Of a stretch of DNA of 5,976 nucleotides, positions 1 through 4,603 are shown piece by piece (the first letter of the stretch is position 1; each line of letters opens with the position of its first letter). Position numbers and translations under genes: made by a program. The DNA is from Actinomycetota bacterium (GTDB lineage: Bacteria; Actinomycetota; Acidimicrobiia; IMCC26256; BP-133). The stretch lies in the NCBI GenBank assembly GCA_030838815.1, contig JAUZEX010000166.1:1-5976 (forward strand). Reading direction: 5' to 3'. The notes under the pieces were generated by a model that did not search any database, was not told where the DNA came from, and worked only from the letters and a program-made list of their open reading frames with translations.

Positions 1-646
1 AGGGGGGTGCGCACGGCTGGCGGGTCGGGGCGGCGGACGGGCAGGGCGGCGGGCAGGCCTTCGGGCCCGGGCAGGGCGGGGGGCAGGCGCCGGTGGAGCC
101 GGCGGCGCCCGAACACGGCGGGGGGCAGGCGTAGGCCGGCGTCGCCTGGCCGGGGGGCGTGGAGCCGATGCCGCCGTCCGTTTCGGTGGGATAGGCGCAA
201 GGCGGCGGGCAGGCGTAGGTCACCGAGTTGCCGGCGGCGGCCGGGCTCCCGGCCGGGACGCTCGAGTAGGCACACGGCGGCGCGCAGGACGCCGGGCGGC
301 CGTCGGCCGGGGCGTACTGGGGGCAGGGCTGCGGGCACGCCTGGCCGGTTTGGGGGTCGGTCGGGGCGCCCGGGCTACAGGGGGGCGGGCACGACCTGTC
401 CGGCTGGGGGGAACCGGAGCAGGGCGGGGGGCACGAGGGCCGGTTCGGCGCCGCGGTGGCGCCGGTGGTGGGGGCGGCCGGTTGGGCGCAGGGCGGCGGG
501 CACGCCCTGGTCGAGCTGGCCGAGCCGGCCGAGGAACAGGGCGGGGGACACTTCGCGGCCGTGCCGGCGGAGCCGGGTTGGGGACACGGCGGGGGGCAGG
601 GCTTCGAGGTCGGGCAGCAGGCCGCGGGGTCGCAGGGCGGCCGGCA
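1..646 (-). repeat. Degenerate CPPPC-coding repeat array
   Basis: Codons 111 onward encode Cys-x-x-x-Cys units whose first Cys residues lie 10 to 28 residues apart (16, 16, 16, 23, 14, 18, 17, 25, 28, 14, 10, 14). The linkers differ in sequence and length, so this is not a clean DNA tandem repeat. The five-residue core is nearly fixed, while its codons vary (for example tgcccgccgccctgc, tgtcccccgccctgt, tgcccgccgccttgc). Two units share the context Tyr-Ala-CPPPC. On the + strand the array appears as recurring G-rich blocks such as gggcggcgggca. Confidence 0.85.
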
Positions 647-976
647 GGGGCGGGCGGGGTCGGCCGTCTTGGGACAGGGAGGTGTGGCGACCATGGAGGC
701 GGCCATCGCTGCACGTTTCGCGGCGGAGGTGGTGGTCGTCGACCCGTCGGCCATCGGCGGCGACAGCGACGGCGACGCCGCGTCGGCGCTGGACAGGGCG
801 GCGTCGGCTCCGGGCGCAACGGGCGACGGGCCGCCCGACATCGTGGCCACCGACAGAGCCGTCTGCGATCGCGGGTCGGCCTGCGACACCGCGACAAGCG
901 CCAGCACCACGGCCACGCTGCTCAGCGCCACCAGCAGTGCCCGGGGCGACACCCGCCGGATCCAACGTCGCTGCAC
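1..976 (-). CDS. Secreted or membrane-anchored CPPPC-repeat protein, 3' end beyond window
   Basis: I do not recognise a family. The frame begins at GTG 976-974, seven bases after AGGAGGT, and stays open for 325 codons to the left edge. Residues 1-12 are basic (RRWIRR). Residues 13-30 are an uninterrupted hydrophobic stretch. SQA at 31-33 could be a signal peptidase I site; otherwise the segment is a membrane anchor. The twin Arg at 7-8 lacks the Phe-Leu of a good Tat signal. Residues 34-100 are a low-complexity Ala/Ser/Thr/Pro spacer. From residue 111 there are 12 complete C-x3-C motifs: nine CPPPC (at 127, 143, 159, 182, 196, 256, 284, 298, 308), CRPPC (111), CPQPC (214) and CAPPC (231). A further C-A-P-P at 322 is cut by the edge. 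Extra Cys occur at 101, 120 and 121, giving 28 in view. No catalytic domain is visible; one could lie beyond the window. Extracytoplasmic location is inferred. Metal binding, redox activity or disulfide cross-linking are all possible and none is shown. Confidence 0.82.
   Translation of the reverse strand, partial: MQRRWIRRVSPRALLVALSSVAVVLALVAVSQADPRSQTALSVATMSGGPSPVAPGADAALSSADAASPSLSPPMADGSTTTTSAAKRAAMAASMVATPPCPKTADPARPCRPPCDPAACCPTSKPCPPPCPQPGSAGTAAKCPPPCSSAGSASSTRACPPPCAQPAAPTTGATAAPNRPSCPPPCSGSPQPDRSCPPPCSPGAPTDPQTGQACPQPCPQYAPADGRPASCAPPCAYSSVPAGSPAAAGNSVTYACPPPCAYPTETDGGIGSTPPGQATPAYACPPPCSGAAGSTGACPPPCPGPKACPPPCPSAAPTRQPCAPP
575..601 (+). other. Potential G-quadruplex on the template strand
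   Basis: Four G-runs of 3, 4, 6 and 3 bases are separated by loops of 2, 7 and 2 bases, which meets the usual G3+N1-7 rule. It lies inside the CPPPC array on the strand opposite the mRNA sense, so it would form in template DNA and not in the transcript. It is a by-product of Pro (ccc/ccg) and Cys codons, and no function is implied. Confidence 0.35.
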
Positions 977-983
977 CGCCCCC

Positions 984-990
984 ACCTCCT
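984..990 (-). promoter_or_regulatory. Shine-Dalgarno site fixing the GTG start of the CPPPC protein
   Basis: Minus-strand AGGAGGT, the full anti-16S complement, lies seven bases before GTG 976. It selects this frame over the overlapping open frames in positions 1-1044. The hydrophobic signal-like segment follows directly, which agrees with the start. Confidence 0.85.
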
Positions 991-1107
991 ACGCCTCCCT
1001 GCTCGAGGCGCGGGCGCCCGTACGCGCCCGACCCCAGCCGGTGAGGCTCTCTCGTCCGAGCCTTGTACCCGGTTGGTGGCGCCCTTCACGACAGATCAAC
1101 CGGTCGT

Positions 1108-1124
1108 TCCCAGAATTTCTGGGA
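1108..1124. promoter_or_regulatory. 17-base palindrome, possible operator
   Basis: TCCCAGAA and TTCTGGGA are perfect complementary arms around one central base. A one-base centre cannot form a hairpin loop, so a dimeric protein site is more likely than a terminator. It lies in the gap between the TetR gene and the CPPPC gene, 131 bases before the latter's start. It does not resemble the inverted repeat at the ACAD promoter. About one such palindrome could occur by chance in a window this size. Confidence 0.3.
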
Positions 1125-1201
1125 GAGGTGTCGAGGTTGCCGGGCGCAACGGCCCTCCTCCCATTCTCGGTTCGCCCCCGAGGTTCGAGGGGCTCACGTG
1201 C

Positions 1202-1849
1202 TCAGAGCGGGCTGCGACCGGCGCTACCACCTCGAGCGTGGGCAACCCGGGCGGCGAGGCCCTCCAGCAATGCACGGCAGCCCAGGTCGAAGCGGGCGTC
1301 TTCGTCGAGGGTGTCGGATTGCAGCGCTCGGCGCAGGTGCACGCAGCCGTCTGGGGGGAGGGAGGCCTCCCAGGCGGCGGCGGGGGCGTTCAGGCCGTAG
1401 AGGACGGCGCCGGTGGCGTAGGACTCCAGGGCGTTGATCAGGGTCAGCTGATAAGCGGGCGGGATTCCGGCTTCGGTCAGCTTCATGGCGCCGTAGTCGT
1501 AGACGGCCGAGCCGGCGCGGCGGTTGTGGCGGCCGAGGATCAGGGGCAGCAGGTTGGGATGGGCCAACAGCGCTTCCCGGTATGAGCGGGCCACCTGCAG
1601 GAGCCAGTCCATCCAGCCGAGGGCCTCGTCCGACGGCGGCCGGAGCTCGGCCAGGGCGATGGTGGCCAGCCCGCCGAGGATCTCGTCCTTGTCCTTGAAG
1701 TGGTGGTAGAGCGATGCGCCCTTCACGCCCAGCGCCTCGGCCAGCCGCCGGATGCTCAGCGCGCCGAGGCCCTCGGAGTCGGCGATGCGCAACGCCTCCT
1801 CCAGCGCCCGGCTGCGCAGGGAGACGGTCGCCGCCGGCGGTTTCACCAT
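1202..1849 (-). CDS. TetR-family transcriptional repressor
   Basis: 215 residues, the usual TetR size. The N-terminal DNA-binding domain is clear: residues 14-30 form the first helices (RALEEALRIADSEGLGA), and residues 32-51 carry the helix-turn-helix signature (LSIRRLAEALGVKGASLYHH) followed by FKDKDEIL. The remainder is a ligand-binding and dimerisation domain resembling the tetracycline-repressor C-terminal type. The ATG at 1849 follows AGGGAG by seven bases, and that site overlaps the TAA of the preceding gene. It is third in the operon, 12 bases after the second ACAD. By family logic it should repress this operon and be released by the acyl-CoA substrate or a product; the repeat at 4155-4178 is the obvious operator. 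The ligand and regulon are inferred. Confidence 0.9.
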   Translation of the reverse strand: MVKPPAATVSLRSRALEEALRIADSEGLGALSIRRLAEALGVKGASLYHHFKDKDEILGGLATIALAELRPPSDEALGWMDWLLQVARSYREALLAHPNLLPLILGRHNRRAGSAVYDYGAMKLTEAGIPPAYQLTLINALESYATGAVLYGLNAPAAAWEASLPPDGCVHLRRALQSDTLDEDARFDLGCRALLEGLAARVAHARGGSAGRSPL

Positions 1850-1861
1850 TGAGGCGCTCCC

Positions 1862-2986
1862 TTAGGACGGCGTGACGCCGAACAGGTCGCGGGCGACGAT
1901 CATCCGCTGCGTGTTGGCCGGGCCCTCGCCGAGCTCGGTGGCCAGCACGTCGCGCAGGCGAAGCTGGGCGGGGTGCTCCCGGCTGTAGGCGACGTGCCCG
2001 ATGGTCAGGATCGCCTCGTGGCACACGGTCGACGCCAGCCGGGGGATCCAGGCCTTGGCCATGGCCGCTTCCCTCCGGAAGTCGTCACCCCGGTCGGCCT
2101 TCCAGAGAGCTTTGTGAGCCAACAGGCGGGCCGCCTCCAGCTGCGTGGCGAGATCAGCGGCCGGGAAGGCGATCCCCTGCCGGGTGGCCAGCGGCGCCCC
2201 GAACGTCACCCGCTCCTTGGCCCACGCCACCGCCTCGGCCAGCGCCGCGCCGGCCACGCCGAGGCAGACGCAGCCCACCAGCACCTTCGACGACGCCAGC
2301 GACCCGAGGGCGAACTTCACGCCTGCCCCGGGCGTGCCGAGCATGGCGTCGGCCGGCACCGTCACGTCGTCGAAGGTGACCACCGCCCGGCCCAGCGGGC
2401 GGCTTCCCATGTCGTCGAACGGCGCCACCGTCACGCCCCGCGCATCGAGCGGCACCACGAACAGCGCCGGTCCGTCCTCCGTCCGGGCGAGCACGAAGGC
2501 CATCTGCGACTCGGAGAAGCTCATCGACGACTTCTCGCCCCGGATGGAGAAGCCGTCGCCCGCCGGCTTGGCGGTGGCGGCCAGGGCGGAGATGTCGGAG
2601 CCCGTCCCCGGCTCGGTCAGGGCCAGCCCGAACGTGGTGTCGCCGGTGGTCACCCGGGGGAGCCATTGCTCCTTCACCCGCTCGGAACCCAGGCGCCACA
2701 ACATCTTTCCCGCCGTCCCGGCCTGGATCACCATGAGCGCCGTGGTGTAGTCGGCCTTCCCGAGCTCCTCGCACACGAGGCCGGCGGCCAGCTCGCCCGC
2801 CCCCTGACCGCCGGCCTCGGCCGGCACGGGCACGCCGAGCAGGCCGGAGTCGGCCAGCAGCTTCAGCGTCTCCCAGGGGAAGGCGCCGGCCCGGTCCCGC
2901 TCCACGTAGCCCGGGGCCAGCTCGCCGGCCACCCGGCGGGCCACCGCCACCAGCGCCTCGTGTTCCGGCAACAGCGTGAAGTCCAC
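1862..2986 (-). CDS. Acyl-CoA dehydrogenase, subunit with catalytic Glu
   Basis: 374 residues, full length for the family, which uses FAD to introduce a 2,3-double bond into acyl-CoA and passes electrons to electron-transfer flavoprotein. The N-terminal helical domain starts MDFTLLPEHEAL. TEPGTGSD at 124-131 is the FAD/substrate-binding motif of the beta domain. The C-terminal helical domain contains R259-x-x-FG and ends ELGEGPANTQRMIVAR, where E354 aligns with the classical catalytic base of medium-chain ACADs (Y-E-G-T). The segment GEKSSMSFSES at 150-160 replaces the usual GxKxxITNG, an uncommon variant. The start is GTG, four bases after AGGAGG, and that site overlaps the TGA of the preceding ACAD. 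The product probably works with the adjacent ACAD on the same pathway. The substrate cannot be read from sequence. Confidence 0.93.
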   Translation of the reverse strand: MDFTLLPEHEALVAVARRVAGELAPGYVERDRAGAFPWETLKLLADSGLLGVPVPAEAGGQGAGELAAGLVCEELGKADYTTALMVIQAGTAGKMLWRLGSERVKEQWLPRVTTGDTTFGLALTEPGTGSDISALAATAKPAGDGFSIRGEKSSMSFSESQMAFVLARTEDGPALFVVPLDARGVTVAPFDDMGSRPLGRAVVTFDDVTVPADAMLGTPGAGVKFALGSLASSKVLVGCVCLGVAGAALAEAVAWAKERVTFGAPLATRQGIAFPAADLATQLEAARLLAHKALWKADRGDDFRREAAMAKAWIPRLASTVCHEAILTIGHVAYSREHPAQLRLRDVLATELGEGPANTQRMIVARDLFGVTPS

Positions 2987-2995
2987 CGGCCCTCC

Positions 2996-4144
2996 TCAGG
3001 AAACGGCGGCGCGCACCCGGTGGGCCAGCGCCTCCGACACCAGCATGCGCTGGATCTGGTTGGTGCCGATATAGATCTGCATCACCTTGGCGTCGCGCAT
3101 CATCCGCTCCACCGGGTGGGTCTTCAGGTAGCCGTGGCCGCCGAGACACTGGACTGCATCGGTGGTCACGGCCATGGCGGTGTCGGTGCAGAACACCTTG
3201 GCCATCGAGGCCAGCTCGCTGGCCCGGGGGCCGCCGGCATCGACCTCGGCCGCCGCCTTGTAGGCCAGCTCCCGGCCGGCTTCGATGTGGATGGCCATGT
3301 CGACGATGGGGAACGACACGCCCTGGAACTCGTACACCGGGCGCCCGAAAGCCCGGCGCTCCAGTGTGTAGGCCAGGGCGTACTCCATCGCCGCCGTCGC
3401 CAGCCCGCACGCCATCCCGGCCACGTTGGGACGGGCGAAGTCGAGCAGCTGCTGCGCCGCCCGCAGGCCCGTCTCGCCGCCGATCATGTTGTCGGCCGGC
3501 ACCTCCACGTTCTCGAAGGACAGTGCGGCCAGCGACGAGCCCCGCAGGCCCATCTTCTTCTCCTCCCGGATCACCCTGACGCCGGGGGACTCCACCCCGT
3601 CGACCATGAACAGCCGCAGGCCCGACAAGCCCGAGCCGGGCGCCACCGTCGCCACCAGGGCGTAGAAGTTGGCCACGCTCCCATTGGTGATGAAGCACTT
3701 CTCGCCGTTGATGAGGTAGGAGCCGCCCTTGTCGACGGCGTGGGTGCGGACGGCGCCGAGGTCGCTGCCGGCGTCCGGCTCGGTGGCGGCGAAGCAGCCG
3801 ATCCGCTGCTCCAGCAGAGGGAAGAGCCGGTCCTGCTGCTCCGGCGAACCGAGGAACCGCAAAGGGATGGCGGGCCCGAAGTTCTCGAACATCTGCGCCG
3901 CGGCGGCGTTCACCCGGGCGATGTTCTCGGCCAGGATGACCCACTCCGTCGACCCGGCCTCCGCCCCGCCGTACTTCGCCGGGGTCATGAGCGCCAGCCA
4001 CCCCAGCTCCCGGTAGAGGTCGATGAGGTCGTGGGGGAACTCGTCGTCCTCCTCCATCCGGGCGCCGATCGGAGCGATCCGCTCCTCGGCCACCCGCCTC
4101 ACCGTCGCGGCGAACATCTCCTGCTCCGGGCTGAGGACCGGCAT
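2996..4144 (-). CDS. Acyl-CoA dehydrogenase, subunit lacking the usual catalytic Glu
   Basis: 382 residues from the preferred ATG at 4144. Another ATG two codons upstream (4150) abuts the GAGGGG site with no spacing, whereas 4144 gives six bases. Counting from 4150, the family motifs are TEPDAGSD at 123-130, GEKCFITNG at 149-157, R266-x-FGR, QCLGGHGYLKTHPVERMMRDA at 334-354 and IYIGTNQIQRM at 359-369. These are typical of FAD-dependent fatty-acyl or branched-acyl dehydrogenases. The catalytic base of most ACADs is the Glu in Y-E-G-T; here it is Ile361. The alternative position used by isovaleryl- and long-chain enzymes also appears to lack Glu (DFARPNVAG at 237-245). It may be a partner subunit or use another base. 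It is first in the operon, directly behind the promoter and operator, with nine bases before the next gene. Confidence 0.93.
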   Translation of the reverse strand: MPVLSPEQEMFAATVRRVAEERIAPIGARMEEDDEFPHDLIDLYRELGWLALMTPAKYGGAEAGSTEWVILAENIARVNAAAAQMFENFGPAIPLRFLGSPEQQDRLFPLLEQRIGCFAATEPDAGSDLGAVRTHAVDKGGSYLINGEKCFITNGSVANFYALVATVAPGSGLSGLRLFMVDGVESPGVRVIREEKKMGLRGSSLAALSFENVEVPADNMIGGETGLRAAQQLLDFARPNVAGMACGLATAAMEYALAYTLERRAFGRPVYEFQGVSFPIVDMAIHIEAGRELAYKAAAEVDAGGPRASELASMAKVFCTDTAMAVTTDAVQCLGGHGYLKTHPVERMMRDAKVMQIYIGTNQIQRMLVSEALAHRVRAAVS

Positions 4145-4150
4145 CGGCAT

Positions 4151-4156
4151 CCCCTC
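4151..4156 (-). promoter_or_regulatory. Ribosome binding site that decides the first ACAD start
   Basis: Minus-strand GAGGGG touches the ATG at 4150 directly but is six bases from the second ATG at 4144. Normal spacing therefore favours 4144. Its first two bases lie within the inverted repeat, so a bound repressor would also cover this site in DNA. Confidence 0.6.
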
Positions 4157-4178
4157 GACTGAACACTCGTTCAGTCGA
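4155..4178. promoter_or_regulatory. Inverted repeat, likely TetR operator
   Basis: Two perfect 10-base arms, TCGACTGAAC and GTTCAGTCGA, flank a four-base centre (actc). A GAAC/GTTC dyad is common in TetR-family operators. It lies immediately downstream of the candidate -10 box, over the expected transcription start, where repressor binding would block initiation. The TetR gene is in the same operon, so autoregulation is the natural inference. Confidence 0.75.
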
Positions 4179-4208
4179 ACCCTAACAGTGTTAGGCCGGG
4201 AGCGTCAA
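4179..4208 (-). promoter_or_regulatory. Candidate promoter of the ACAD-ACAD-TetR operon
   Basis: A minus-strand -35 box, TTGACG (4208-4203), is followed by an 18-base spacer and a -10 box, TAGGGT (4184-4179), matching the TAnnnT form common in actinobacteria. The predicted start is near 4172, giving a leader of about 28 bases. The -35 box lies only eight bases past the stop of the upstream small ORF. Confidence 0.55.
4181..4195. promoter_or_regulatory. 15-base palindrome in the promoter spacer
   Basis: CCTAACA and TGTTAGG are perfect arms around one central base. The element covers part of the spacer and most of the -10 box. It could be a second operator, for the same repressor or another one. 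It shares only a loose AAC/GTT core with the larger repeat three bases away. Confidence 0.45.
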
Positions 4209-4215
4209 CGCAGGA

Positions 4216-4350
4216 TCAGGCGACCGTGCCGTCGTCGGGCCCGGTGCTGTCCGCCGGAGGCGCCTCGGCGAGCTGGCGGGCCAACAGAGCGTCGACGGCC
4301 GCGCTCAGCTCGGCCAGGCGGTGCTTGAGTTCGTCGAGTTCGTCCGCCAC
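4216..4350 (-). CDS. Possible small coiled-coil protein, 44 residues
   Basis: GTG at 4350 opens a 44-residue frame. It begins ADELDELKHRLAELSAAVDALLARQ, a clear amphipathic heptad pattern consistent with a short coiled coil, and ends in a Pro/Asp-rich acidic tail. No family is recognised. The ribosome binding site is weak (only a gag seven to nine bases upstream). The frame is also open upstream for 30 codons, back to the TGA of the 50-residue gene, with no ATG, GTG or TTG start. That upstream segment is His-rich. The protein may therefore be translated by coupling or reinitiation, be a remnant of a longer protein, or not be expressed. It ends eight bases before the -35 box of the ACAD operon. 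Confidence 0.45.
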   Translation of the reverse strand: MADELDELKHRLAELSAAVDALLARQLAEAPPADSTGPDDGTVA

Positions 4351-4364
4351 GGAAGGCTCGTAAT

Positions 4365-4406
4365 GGTGGGAGAGCTGGTGGCGAGAGTGCTGGCGGTGAG
4401 AGTGCT
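4365..4406 (-). repeat. Short tandem repeat, about 15 bases, three units
   Basis: The units, read on the + strand, are ggtgggagagct (4365-4376, three bases short), ggtggcgagagtgct (4377-4391) and ggcggtgagagtgct (4392-4406). The last two differ at two positions. In the minus frame continuous with the 44-residue ORF they encode a repeated His-rich pattern (QHSHR, QHSRH, QLSHH), so the repeat keeps phase with that frame. Confidence 0.55.
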
Positions 4407-4410
4407 GATG

Positions 4411-4429
4411 GCCGCCCGCACCGGGCGAC
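4411..4429 (-). other. GC-rich hairpin just after a TGA codon
   Basis: In the minus-strand transcript, GUCGCCC pairs with GGGCGGC (seven pairs, one G-U) around the loop GGUGC, starting 11 bases after the TGA at 4443-4441. No U-tract follows, so it is not a standard intrinsic terminator. It may be incidental in such GC-rich sequence. Confidence 0.3.
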
Positions 4430-4440
4430 GTGGCCTTCTT

Positions 4441-4593
4441 TCAGCAGCCCGGTTCGCCGGGATGCCCGCAGCACTCCGAGAGGGTGACGAGCTTCTTGGC
4501 GTTGTTGGTCAGGGCCTTGCGGATCTTCTTGTCCAGCGACCCGTCGTAGTCGTCGAAGTTCCTGAAGAAGTCCCGCGCGCTCGGTCCGGCCAT
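4441..4593 (-). CDS. Small Cys/His-tail protein (CCGHPGEPGC), 50 residues
   Basis: The start is ATG 4593, ten bases after the stop of the PEP-utilising gene. A longer start at 4659 would overlap that gene, and its extra 22 residues look like out-of-frame sequence. Residues 7-33 are charged and probably helical (RDFFRNFDDYDGSLDKKIRKAL, split by an acidic patch). The last ten residues are CCGHPGEPGC, with three Cys and one His placed as a possible metal or redox site. From memory, small actinobacterial proteins of unknown function often end in a similar C-C-G-x-x-G-x-P-G-C tail; I could not check this. No membrane segment or signal is present, so it is probably cytoplasmic. The ribosome binding site is weak, which suggests translational coupling to the upstream gene. 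Confidence 0.75.
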   Translation of the reverse strand: MAGPSARDFFRNFDDYDGSLDKKIRKALTNNAKKLVTLSECCGHPGEPGC

Positions 4594-4603
4594 GGCGCCG
4601 ACG

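Noticed and set aside
1..646. CRISPR array, suggested by the regular repeated blocks
   Set aside because: The repeated core is about 15 bases, degenerate, unevenly spaced and in phase with an open reading frame.
220..965. Minus-strand frames of 225 and 196 residues overlapping the CPPPC gene
   Set aside because: They are Arg/Pro-rich low-complexity shadows of the same DNA with no signal, domain or ribosome site comparable to the GTG at 976.
1086..1110. ECF-sigma-like promoter (GGAAC, 15 bases, CGTGA on the minus strand) for the CPPPC gene
   Set aside because: The spacing is short and the -10 match is poor, and it overlaps the palindrome; not enough to call.
1136..1150. Intrinsic terminator after the TetR gene
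   Set aside because: The stem is only five pairs and no U-tract follows.
7..1585. Long + strand frames of 345, 411 and 314 residues at the left end
   Set aside because: They are Arg/Gly/Pro-rich shadows without a good start or domain; the minus-strand CPPPC frame has a perfect ribosome site and signal segment.
1224..2024. 266-residue minus frame over the TetR gene and the end of the second ACAD
   Set aside because: It is out of frame with two recognisable genes and reads as Arg/Pro-rich noise.
1973..4162. 729-residue open frame on the + strand, antisense to both ACADs
   Set aside because: It mirrors codon bias of the real genes in high-GC DNA. The translation is rich in His, Arg, Gly and Gln with no domain, while both opposite-strand ACADs carry complete family motifs.
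4205..4474. 89-residue minus frame between the small genes and the ACAD promoter
   Set aside because: It overlaps the end of the 50-residue gene and reads as Arg/Pro/Gly-rich sequence. The frame giving the coiled coil is more protein-like.
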